The notes beneath the pieces were generated by a model. It was not told the origin of the DNA and made no database searches. It was given only the letters and a program-made list of their open reading frames with translations. Position numbers and translations under genes: made by a program. Source: Streptomyces sp. YIM 121038 (lineage in GTDB: Bacteria; Actinomycetota; Actinomycetes; Streptomycetales; Streptomycetaceae). From it: a stretch of DNA of 64,000 nt. This document shows positions 8,905-17,323 of the stretch, one piece after another (the stretch's first letter is position 1; every line of letters starts with the position of its first letter). Where the stretch lies: positions 186,001-250,000 of the forward strand of contig NZ_CP030772.1 of the NCBI RefSeq assembly GCF_006088715.1, written 5' to 3'.

Positions 8905-10957
8905 TGACCATGACGCTGGAGACCGCGCAGGCCGCGGCGGCTTCGCCGCCGCGGCCGGTCACGGGGTTGCTCTGAGCGCGGCCGCGTGAGGATGCGTGGC
9001 CCGCGACCAGGCAGAGCCGCGAGGAGGTCTGGGGTCGGCTGGCTGCCGAGCCCTTCGCTCCGGCCTGCGACAACAACGGCCGCAAGTTCGGGCTCGGTCT
9101 GCTGCTGGACTGGCTGACCGACCAGCCCGGCGCCACCTGGCAGGAACGTTGGCTGGCCAGCGGCGCCGACGATGACGGCTCCAACTGGCGGGAGATCCCG
9201 TTGCGTTGGATTCGTGAGCGCGGGCACGAGGTCCCCTGGCGCCAGGAGTCCTTCTTCCGGGCGATGCACCCCGCTCTTTGCGCCGACCTCATCCGGCCCT
9301 CACTGCCCTGGTTGATCACTTCGTCGCTTCGCAGCAGCGCGCTCGTCGGCATGCTCGCCAAGCACCGCGACCCGACCGGCTTCGCCCGCCTGCGAGAACG
9401 CTGCGCTACGGATCCGAGCGTCAGCACGGCCGCGGCAACCCGCACCGTCTACCGCGCTGCCCAGATCCTCGTCGCCAAGGGCGGCGTCATCGCCGACATC
9501 GTCCCGGGCGACGTCCTGGAGCTGCTGGACATCGAGGCCGAACCACGCGGCACGAACATCGGTGCGACCAACCTGTTCTATCGGGTCCTGCACGACCTGG
9601 ACGTCTTCGGCGATCAGGCTCCGGCGACACTGCGCGAACTGCGGACGGGCGGACAGCGCACGCCCGAGGAACTGATCGACCGCTACGGCATCGTCTGCCG
9701 CCCCGTCCGCGACCTACTCGTCGACTACCTGCGGGAACGCCAACCCGCACTGGACTACAACAGCCTGGACGCGCTGTCCTACTACCTGGCCAAGCTGTTC
9801 TGGTCCGACTTGGAACGACACCACCCGGGCATCGACAGTCTCCACCTGCAGGCCAACGTCGCCGACGCCTGGAAGCAGCGGCTCCGCACCACCACGAAGA
9901 TTATCCGCACCCCGGACGGCTGCCGGGTCACCACCGAGGCACCTCGGATCAACTACCGCGAGTGCCTCACGCCGGTACGTGCCTTCTACCTGGACCTGGC
10001 GCACTGGGCCGTCGAAGATCCCGCCCGCTGGGCCAGCTGGGTCGCCCCCTGCCCGATCGGCAGCGAGGAGATCAACCGCAAGAAGGACAAGCGGCGCCGC
10101 AAATCACGGATGGACGCCCGCACCCGCGAGCGGCTGCCAGTGCTGCCCATCCTGGTCCGCAGTGTCGACCAGCGTCGCAAGGACGCCGCCCTCGTGCTGG
10201 CGGCCGCCCGCGACACCGCCCCCGGCGAGACGTTCACCGCCGCGGGGCAGACACTGGTACGCGTCGCCCCGCGCCGGTCGGCGACCGCCAAAGTGCTGGC
10301 CGAGGACCCCGTCACCGGACAGCGACGCGATCTCGGACGCGAGGAGGACCACGCCTTCTGGGCCTTCGCCATCGTCGAGGTCTTGCGAGCCACCGGCACC
10401 CGGGTCGAGGAACTCACCGAACTCTCCCACCACAGCCTGATCCCATACCGGTTGCCCACCACCGGCGAACTCATCCCGCTCCTGCAGATCGTTCCGTCGA
10501 AGACCGACACGGAACGGCTCCTGGTCGTCAGCCCCGAGCTCGCCGAGGTCCTCTCCACGATCATCCGCCGGGTCCGCGACAACATCGGCCGAGTCCCCCT
10601 CGTCCCCGCTTACGACCACTACGAGCGCACCTGGCTGCCGCCTGCACCACTGCTGTTCCAGAGACACTGCGGTTACGAGAACCGGGCGATCAGCTCGGGC
10701 GCGGTCCGGAAGATCCTCACCACTGCGCTCGCGCACACCGGGCTGACGGACTCTGTCACTGGCGGCCCGCTGCACTTCACGCCGCATGACTTCCGCAGGC
10801 TGTTCATCACCGACGCCGTCCTCGGCAGCCTGCCACCGCACATCGCCCAGGTCATCGCCGGACACCAGGACATCAACGTCACCCTCGGCTACAAGGCGGT
10901 CTATCCCGACGAGGCCGTCCAAGCTCACTTGGCCTTCCTGGCCCGTCGACGAGCCAT
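8904..10957 (+). pseudogene. Second tyrosine recombinase, with an in-frame TGA and truncated by IS21
   Basis: An ATG at 8904 overlaps the previous stop (ATGA). The frame stops at TGA 8973-8975 after 23 codons, then continues in the same frame with recognisable recombinase sequence (for example LGLLLDWLTDQPGATWQERW near 9090). I see no start codon between that TGA and a TTG at 9201. The catalytic end has RVEELTEL, FTPHDFRRLFITDAV (His/Arg) and AGHQDINVTLGYKAVYP (His/Tyr). The gene is interrupted after AHLAFLARRRA by the left end of the IS21 element at 10958. Its C-terminal cysteine-rich tail and any third gene are lost. It was probably about 740 residues when intact. Confidence 0.7.
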
Positions 10958-11103
10958 TGTCCGCGTACGCCCTCATCTCCATAGCGGCGTACAACCTCAC
11001 GTCCAGAGCTCTCGGCGCGTCGTAGAGACGTTCGAGGAAAGGAGTGATCACCCTTCGGTTCGTCAGCGGCCAAGCAGACGAGTCCGAAGGGTGACCGCTT
11101 CTT

Positions 11104-12495
11104 ATGATCCTGGATCCGGAGGAATGGATGGACCTGCGTAGGTTCCGCGTGCTGCATGAGGCAGGCGTGAGTATCAACGCGATAGCCCGGGAGACCGGGC
11201 ATGACTGGCGGACGGTGAAGAAGTACCTGTCCGCCGAGGGTGCGGTCGTGCCCAAGGCGCCGCCCCGCAAGGGCACCCAGCCCCGCAAGATAGCCAAGCT
11301 GGCGCCGGTGGTGGACGCCTGGCTGCGGGGCGACATCGAGTTGAAGGCCGCGGTCATCCACGAGCGCCTCGTCGACCAGTACGGCTTCGACGGCCACTAC
11401 CAGCGCGTGAAGATGTACGTCGCCGAGGTCAGACCCCGCATCCGGGCCGAACTCGGCCTGGACGACGACAAGTTGTTCGGACTGCACCGCCGGTTCGAGG
11501 TGGTGCCCGGAGGGCAGGCCCAGGTCGACTGGGGGGATGAGGGCGGCATCCTCGCGCACGTGGGCATCGCCAAGGTGTACTCGTTCCACATGGTCCTGCC
11601 CTATGCGCGGGACCCGTTCTGCTGCTTCACCATCTCCCAGGACCTGGCGACGTTCTTCGACTGCCACCGCCGCGCGTTCGAGCACTTCGGGGGCGCCTCC
11701 GCCACCGTGGTCTACGACCGGACAAAGACCGTGGTCAAACGGCATGTCGGGCCGGGCAAGGCGGTGCCGTTGCGTCCCGAGGCGGTCGCGTTCGCCTCGT
11801 CCTACGGCTTTGACATCGACGTCCTGGCCGCCTACCGGCCCCAGGGGAAGGGACGCGTCGAAAGGCAAGTGGACATAGTTCGTGATCATGTTCTGGCGGG
11901 CCGGCCCTTCGGCTCCGTCACGCAGATGGACACGGCATTTCAGGGCTGGGTGCCCATCCGCCGCCGGCAAGTCCACCGCACCCACGGCGAGGTGATCGGC
12001 GAGCGGGCCGCGAAGGACCGGGCCGCCCTGATCCCGCTGCCCGAGCATCCCTACCGGGTGGTCGAGCGGCACCTGCGCAGGGCCGGCAAGGACTGCCTGG
12101 TCTCCTTCGAGGGCAGCCTCTACTCCGTCCCCGCCCGCCATATCCGCCCTGGCCAGCAGGTCGAAGTCCGGGTCGCGCAGGGCGAGATCGCCATCCACCA
12201 CCTCGATGAGGCCACCGGCGGCGACAGCCTCCTCGCACGCTACCAGCGGGCAGACGTGCGAGGCAGCTGGGTGGTCGATGAGGCCCACTGGGACGGCCTC
12301 GCGGACGGACACACCCGCAGCGTCACCACCGCCGACGAGCCCGATCACCTCGGACGCCCGGATGCCGTTGAGGTTCAACCAGGTTCTCTGGACGTCCTGT
12401 TGGCCCGCACCGCGGTCGCCCGCATCCCCGTCTCCCGCCGCCCACTGGCCGACTACGACCTCGCCGCTGGCCTCCCGATGCCCGGAGTGAACTGA
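11104..12495 (+). CDS. istA: IS21-family transposase IstA
   Basis: The 463-residue protein is full length. It has an N-terminal helix-turn-helix (HEAGVSINAIARETGHDWRT), the DDE core with VDWGDEG (Asp), TVVYDRTKTVVKRH (Asp) and PQGKGRVERQV (Glu), and a C-terminal beta-barrel region. IstA binds the ends and joins DNA strands, with IstB as its ATP-dependent regulator. Its stop overlaps the istB ATG by one base (TGATG), the usual coupled arrangement. istB is interrupted, so this copy should not transpose unless another IstB supplies the function. Confidence 0.9.
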   Translation: MILDPEEWMDLRRFRVLHEAGVSINAIARETGHDWRTVKKYLSAEGAVVPKAPPRKGTQPRKIAKLAPVVDAWLRGDIELKAAVIHERLVDQYGFDGHYQRVKMYVAEVRPRIRAELGLDDDKLFGLHRRFEVVPGGQAQVDWGDEGGILAHVGIAKVYSFHMVLPYARDPFCCFTISQDLATFFDCHRRAFEHFGGASATVVYDRTKTVVKRHVGPGKAVPLRPEAVAFASSYGFDIDVLAAYRPQGKGRVERQVDIVRDHVLAGRPFGSVTQMDTAFQGWVPIRRRQVHRTHGEVIGERAAKDRAALIPLPEHPYRVVERHLRRAGKDCLVSFEGSLYSVPARHIRPGQQVEVRVAQGEIAIHHLDEATGGDSLLARYQRADVRGSWVVDEAHWDGLADGHTRSVTTADEPDHLGRPDAVEVQPGSLDVLLARTAVARIPVSRRPLADYDLAAGLPMPGVN

Positions 12496-12827
12496 TGAGT
12501 GACCTGATCACCGCACGGATCCGCAAGCACGCCGACAAGCTGAACCTGCCGCACCTCTCGGCCAGCCTCGAGCAGCTGGCGGCCCGCGCCGACCGGGACA
12601 AGATGGGCTACCTCGACTTCCTCGACCTCGTCCTGGAAGAGGAGACCGGTGTCCGCGACGGACGGCGTTTCCGCACCGCCCTGAGACTCTCGAAGCTCCC
12701 GCACCACAAGCCCCTGGACGACTTCGACTTCGCCTTCCAGCCCGACCTCGACATCCGCAAGGTCAAGGACCTCGCTGCCCTCTCCTTCGTCGAGGCCAAG
12801 GCCAACGCGGCCTTTATGGGTCCGCCG
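12495..12827 (+). pseudogene. istB: IstB, N-terminal half (split by the Tn554-like element)
   Basis: The first 111 codons encode the IstB N-terminal helical domain (LNLPHLSASLEQLAARADRD, GYLDFLDLVLEEE) up to AAFMGPP, the first residues of the Walker A loop. At 12827/12828 the sequence switches to the transposon end (GTTAGGAAC...). The C-terminal half resumes in the same strand at 23124 with GVSKTHLAVG, so the insertion fell exactly within the ATP-binding loop. IstB is normally a AAA+ ATPase of about 260 residues. The two halves together give approximately that length. Confidence 0.9.
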
Positions 12828-13218
12828 TTAGGAACAGTTCGCATGTCTCAGTCCCCTTCCTGTCTCACGAGTCGCCTCGGTGGGCACCGGTTTGATCGAC
12901 TACAGCCTGAGCAGACGAATGTCTCAGCGACGACTTCGATTCGTTATTCGTTCGTTATCGTCACGCTTGTCGGAGCTTCCACGATCAGGCCCTCTGTCCG
13001 CTGCTGCTGGAACCAGTAGCCCCGCAGTGGCTCTTGGGTCCGGATGCCCGTGCCAGGTCCGCAAGCCAAACCCGTCTGTACAGACCTCGGGGCTACTCGG
13101 CTTCTGGTGATGGAGCGTGCTGATCCACCTTGCCCTCTTGGCGAAAGGGTTCCGGGCGATATGCGTGCCATGTAAAGATCAGTGAGGCATGCGCCAAGGT
13201 GGTCAGGCTGGGGGGAAG
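12828..13218. promoter_or_regulatory. Left terminal region of the transposon and upstream region of the ABC-3C operon
   Basis: About 390 bases without a recognisable gene. It contains three copies of GTCTCA (12845-12850, 12862-12867, 12921-12926), two of them in the longer similarity CG(C/A)ATGTCTCAG. These are candidate subterminal recombinase sites. It must also hold the promoter of the cassette, but I see no convincing -35/-10 pair. Confidence 0.4.
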
Positions 13219-14430
13219 ATGGCGGGTACGACAGCTCCGTTCGAAGCATCGGCGTCTGCGGTTGGGTACGTGTACCAGCTCCGCAAGGCCCTTCATTCCT
13301 GTGTCGACCAGCACGGCCGCGGGCTTGACTGGTGCATTGCCATCGAAGCGGGCGACGACGTAGAAGAAGTCGTCGAAGGCGGCCGGGTCCTCTACCAGCT
13401 CAAGCATCGGGCCGCTGGCGTCACAATGTCGGATTACAGCACGGACCTGTGGAAAACCCTACGGATCTGGGCTCATAGTGCCACCAACAAGCTGCTTGAT
13501 CTGGACGAGACGGACCTCTTCCTCCTGACCACCGCAGACCTGACTCCCGATTCGGCTGGCTACCTACTACAGCCCGTCGCCTCGGGGGTCAGGGACGAGA
13601 GCCGCGCGCTCAAAGCGCTGGAGGCTGCTCGGAAAGCTTCCACCAGCAAGGACAACAAGAAGGCGTACGAAGCCTTCGATAAACTCTCGGCGGATGAGCG
13701 ACAGGCCATGCTCGCCCGAATACAGGTCATCGGCAATGCCCCAGATGTCGATGAGGTGGAAAGGCTGCTGCTGGAGCGAGTGGTCTCCGCCGTCGGACAT
13801 ACGTATGCCAGGCCCTTCCTGCAACGCCTGGAAGGCTGGTTCTATCAGCGCACGATCCGGCAGCTGCGCACGGACGAGATGGACGCGATCACGGGGGACG
13901 AGTTCGACCATGTGTTCACCGACCTGCGTAATCAGTTCCGGCCGGAGAATCTGCCCATCGACGAGGACATCGCCGTCCTCCAACCGGATCCGTCGGACTA
14001 CGCAAGCATGGTCTTCGTCCGCCAGATGGACCTGATCGACATCGGCAAGACCAGGGTCGGGATCGCCGTGCGCGACTACATCCGCGCCTTCACCCAGCGT
14101 TCCCGGTGGTCGGACGACAACTTGCTGTTGCCCGGCGAGATCAGCAAGTACGAGCGCCGGCTCGTCGAGGAATGGCAGGACCTCTTCGCCGAGATGGAAG
14201 ACAACCTCGGCGCAGCGTCGACGGAAGCGGAGAAGTTGGCGGCCGCCAAGGAGATCTATCGATGGGCCACGCGCGAGGCACGTCCGCGTATTCGCGTCGG
14301 ATGCGACGAACCGTTCGTCTCCAAGGGCTCCTTCCACATCCTGGCTGACGACCTGCAGGTGGGCTGGCACATTGACTTCATGACACGGCTCATGGCCGTA
14401 CTGGAGCCGGCAGGAGCGACGAAGGCGTGA
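13219..14430 (+). CDS. ABC-3C system effector component with an N-terminal Cap4-like dsDNA nuclease domain
   Basis: From the ATG at 13219, preceded by GGGGGGAAG, the protein has 403 residues. The front (GYVYQLRKAL, IAIEAGDDVEEVVEGG, LYQLKH) carries the E-D-QxK pattern of PD-(D/E)XK nucleases of the Cap4/DUF4297 type: Glu43, Asp46/47, Gln60 and Lys62. The rest is helical and ends in a domain like the C-terminal region of ABC-three-component effectors. The predicted role is a DNA-cutting effector held in check by the other two proteins. It overlaps the next gene by GTGA. An ATG at 13189 is an alternative start. Family placement is strong from operon context; the activity is inferred. Confidence 0.75.
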   Translation: MAGTTAPFEASASAVGYVYQLRKALHSCVDQHGRGLDWCIAIEAGDDVEEVVEGGRVLYQLKHRAAGVTMSDYSTDLWKTLRIWAHSATNKLLDLDETDLFLLTTADLTPDSAGYLLQPVASGVRDESRALKALEAARKASTSKDNKKAYEAFDKLSADERQAMLARIQVIGNAPDVDEVERLLLERVVSAVGHTYARPFLQRLEGWFYQRTIRQLRTDEMDAITGDEFDHVFTDLRNQFRPENLPIDEDIAVLQPDPSDYASMVFVRQMDLIDIGKTRVGIAVRDYIRAFTQRSRWSDDNLLLPGEISKYERRLVEEWQDLFAEMEDNLGAASTEAEKLAAAKEIYRWATREARPRIRVGCDEPFVSKGSFHILADDLQVGWHIDFMTRLMAVLEPAGATKA

Positions 14431-14918
14431 ACACTCTCACTCAATTCAGCCGGGAAGAACGCGCCCTGTACAACCCGCCGTTTACCGCGCTCGTCACCTG
14501 CCGCGCCGTCCAGGGCCATGCGTTCCAGTACAGCCAGCCGTGCCCGATCGCGGTAGCCGTCTTGTCCGCCGTGATGGCCCTGCAACCGGCTGTGCGCCGC
14601 ACACTGCCGAAATCCCTCAACAGCGGGCTGACTCGATGGCTGGAGGAGAACAAGGCTGTCAAAGTGACCATGTCACAGAACGCCACCGCCTTGGCCGCAG
14701 TGGTGCGCCCAGGGCTTCTCCTGGCACTGCAGAGCGACGCCGTACACGTCGATGAGGCAGGCAAGCTCACCGTGGCGCCGGGTCGGCTCACGAAAACAAT
14801 CAACGGTGCCACGGACGAGATCCAGGCCATCCAGAAGGCGGCATACCTTTTGGGGCGCTGGCTCCCAAGCACGGGCAGCCTCAGCACCGTCATGACATTG
14901 CTAGGAGTCCGGCCGTGA
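14427..14918 (+). CDS. Three-component ABC system middle component
   Basis: The 163-residue protein begins with NPPFTALVTCRAVQG, has a hydrophobic segment (PIAVAVLSAVMALQPAVR), then LPKSLNSGLTRWLEENKAVK and a C-terminal KAAYLLGRWLPSTGS. This matches the small middle-component family of ABC-3C systems, which links the effector to the SMC-like ATPase. It starts at GTG 14427 inside the previous stop (GTGA) and ends with GTGA into the ATPase gene, so all three genes are translationally coupled. No catalytic motif is visible, as expected for a structural adaptor. Confidence 0.75.
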   Translation: MNTLTQFSREERALYNPPFTALVTCRAVQGHAFQYSQPCPIAVAVLSAVMALQPAVRRTLPKSLNSGLTRWLEENKAVKVTMSQNATALAAVVRPGLLLALQSDAVHVDEAGKLTVAPGRLTKTINGATDEIQAIQKAAYLLGRWLPSTGSLSTVMTLLGVRP

Positions 14919-16867
14919 CGTTCCAGATCAGCGCCATCTCCATCTACAACGAAGACGGCCGCATCCGCACAGTCCCCTTCAAGACCGGCAAGCTCAACAT
15001 CATCACTGGTGACTCGCGGCGCGGGAAGAGCGCTCTGCTCAACATCGTCGACTACTGCCTGGCCAGCAAGGACTACGTCATCAAGGGCGCTGCGCTGCGC
15101 AACTTCGTGCAGGTCTTTGCCGTCACCCTGGTGAAGGATCAGCAGCAATTGTTCGTCGCGCGGCCGGCCCCGGCCGGCAAGGCGGCAACGGCGACCACGA
15201 TGTGCGTCGTCTCTCAAGCACTTGGCGCACCGCCGCCGCAGCGGGCAGAGCTGAACTTCTCCACCCCTCTCGACATTGCTAAGGACGTCCTGTCGGAGTT
15301 CGCCGACATCGACCGGACGGTGCGGATCCCGGCCGTGCGCAGCGCTACCCCGATCCCGCCGTCGGTGCGTCATGCGCTCTTCTTCTGTCTGCAGAAGCAG
15401 AACGAGGTCGCCAACCCGGACCTGCTGTTCCACTCGCAAGGCGAGGAGTTCTTGCCAGCGACGATCCGGGCGATGATTCCCTACTTCCTTGGTGCCGTCG
15501 ATCCCGAGCAGGCGTTGCTGGAAAACCGGCTCCGTCTGCTGCGCCAGGAACTCGCCCAGTTGGAGGCTGCGGTGGCTGCCGCCCGCAGCCTGTCACCAGC
15601 CTCCGGGCAGGCACTGGCTCTGGTCACCGAAGCCGTCGAGGCAGGCTTGCTGCAACCGCCCCGGGAGGGGATGACAGCAGAGAGGGCGTTGGAGCATCTC
15701 CGCCTAGCCATCGCCGAGAGCGCCCCCACGCAGATGCCTGATGCCGGAGATGATCCCGTCTCCGCCCTCGTAGAGCAGCGTCGAGGCCTGCGTGAACGGC
15801 ACGGACGGGCTCGCGCACGCATCGCCAACCTGAAGCGTGCCGCTCAGGAGAACAATGAATTCCTGGACCAGGCGGCGGAGCAGCATGCCCGTCTGGCCAC
15901 ACTCAACCTCTTTGCACCAGCCAACACGGCAGACCAGGAGCCGCGTTGCCCGGTGTGTGACAGTCACCAGCCGCAGTTGAGCCAGATCGCGGAGGTCATC
16001 AACCGGGACCTCGGCCGCCTCGATGCCGACATGACCGTCATCGGCAGTGACACCCCTGAAATCAACGCCCTCATCGCAGCGGAAGAAGACACCCTCCAGG
16101 AGATCCACAGTGCTCTGGGCCGCAATCAGGAGCAGCTCGATACGCTGACCGCCGGCCAGCGCGCTGCGCAAGGCCAGGCGGACGCCTCGCGACGGGCCGT
16201 GCTTGTCCAAGGCCGCATCAGCCTCTTCCTGGAGACAGCCGGACGCCATGTCCAAGGTCCTCAGGTCGTGGACCGGCGCGAAGAAATCAGAGCGAAGATC
16301 GCAGAACTCGAGGAGGCGATCGGAGCCGGAGCACGAGACGACCGACTCAACAGCTTCGTCTCCCGGATCAATACGAAGATCAAGGACAAGGCTGTCGCCT
16401 TGGACCTTGAACACAAGGAGTCACCTATCCGTCTCGACCCGCGGGGGTTGACCGTCGTCGCAGATACCGCCCGCGGTCCGGTCCGCCTGGCCGACATGGG
16501 AGGCGGCGAGAACTGGCTCGGCTACCACGTCGCCACCCTCCTGAGCATGCACGAGTGGTTCTCCGAGCAGCGCAGTCCCGTGCCTCGCTTCCTCATCCTC
16601 GACCAGCCGTCCCAGGTCTATTTCCCCGAAGATGCTCCGGACAGTACCGCCTTGGCCGGACCCGACAGAACCGCTCTGCTCAACCTCTACAAGACCATCC
16701 AGAGCACGCTTGAAGCCCTTGAGGGTGACTTCCAGGTGATCGTGATGGAGCACGCGGACCTGGACGACGAACCCTTCCGTAGCTCCGTCGAGGTACGTTG
16801 GAGGCGCAGCAACGGCCGGGCTCTCGTGCCTCAGGATTGGATCACCGAAGACATCGCTGATGACTAA
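14915..16867 (+). CDS. DUF3732 SMC/Rad50-like ATPase of the ABC-3C system
   Basis: The 650-residue protein has an N-terminal ATPase half with the loop TGDSRRGKSALLNIVDYC (Gly32 to Ser39) and a long central coiled-coil region (about residues 190-500). In that region lies a CPVC motif (Cys345, Cys348), like the zinc hook of Rad50. The C-terminal half has FLILDQPSQVYFPED (Asp563, Walker B/D-loop) and ends in EGDFQVIVMEHAD. This is the DUF3732 family, the ATPase of ABC-three-component systems. It probably senses foreign DNA or DNA structure and licenses the effector; that role is inference from the family. It starts with GTG and converges with the recombinase operon, with a gap of only 39 bases. 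Confidence 0.8.
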   Translation: MTFQISAISIYNEDGRIRTVPFKTGKLNIITGDSRRGKSALLNIVDYCLASKDYVIKGAALRNFVQVFAVTLVKDQQQLFVARPAPAGKAATATTMCVVSQALGAPPPQRAELNFSTPLDIAKDVLSEFADIDRTVRIPAVRSATPIPPSVRHALFFCLQKQNEVANPDLLFHSQGEEFLPATIRAMIPYFLGAVDPEQALLENRLRLLRQELAQLEAAVAAARSLSPASGQALALVTEAVEAGLLQPPREGMTAERALEHLRLAIAESAPTQMPDAGDDPVSALVEQRRGLRERHGRARARIANLKRAAQENNEFLDQAAEQHARLATLNLFAPANTADQEPRCPVCDSHQPQLSQIAEVINRDLGRLDADMTVIGSDTPEINALIAAEEDTLQEIHSALGRNQEQLDTLTAGQRAAQGQADASRRAVLVQGRISLFLETAGRHVQGPQVVDRREEIRAKIAELEEAIGAGARDDRLNSFVSRINTKIKDKAVALDLEHKESPIRLDPRGLTVVADTARGPVRLADMGGGENWLGYHVATLLSMHEWFSEQRSPVPRFLILDQPSQVYFPEDAPDSTALAGPDRTALLNLYKTIQSTLEALEGDFQVIVMEHADLDDEPFRSSVEVRWRRSNGRALVPQDWITEDIADD

Positions 16868-16906
16868 CAGACCCCCGTCCGCGTCTCGGCTTCGATGCCT
16901 ACGGAG

Positions 16907-17323
16907 TTACTCCAGCCAGGGACCCGAAGCAGGCAGGGCGGCGATCCGGCGCTGTCCCTGCGCAGACGTCTTCTTCTTCAGCTCGAGGTTCTCGTAGTAG
17001 AGGTTCGCGGTCACCGTGGCGAGTGCGTCGAGCTTGCCCTGCAGTTCAGTCACCCGGCTGTTGGCCTCGCGCAGCCTACTTCGCAAGTCGGTGATCGCCT
17101 CATCGCGCTGCACTTCTCCCGGCGTACGGAGCACAGGGCGGGCAATTTTGGCATCCCACTCGGCCAAGACACCCTCAGCGCGGTGGACCGTGGCGTGGCT
17201 GACCTTCGCCTCGCGTGCCAGGTTCTCCTTGGTCAGCGCGCCGTCGGTGTGTAGCGGCTCGCCGGCCAACAGGCGGGCCATGGCCTCGCGGAGCTTGCTC
17301 TCCGTGGCGGCGGACACCGGCAT
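16907..17323 (-). CDS. tnpC: TnpC-like transposition accessory protein (DUF6262-type)
   Basis: The 138-residue protein has a helix-turn-helix at about residues 28-52 (ALTKENLAREAKVSHATVHR) and a coiled coil at about 75-120 (LRSRLREANSRVTELQGKLD). It resembles the small third protein of Tn554-type transposons, which influences orientation and frequency of transposition but is not itself a recombinase. Its ATG at 17323 overlaps the upstream recombinase stop (ATGA), making it the last gene of a four-gene operon. Position, size and domain make-up all agree with TnpC. Confidence 0.75.
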   Translation of the reverse strand: MPVSAATESKLREAMARLLAGEPLHTDGALTKENLAREAKVSHATVHRAEGVLAEWDAKIARPVLRTPGEVQRDEAITDLRSRLREANSRVTELQGKLDALATVTANLYYENLELKKKTSAQGQRRIAALPASGPWLE

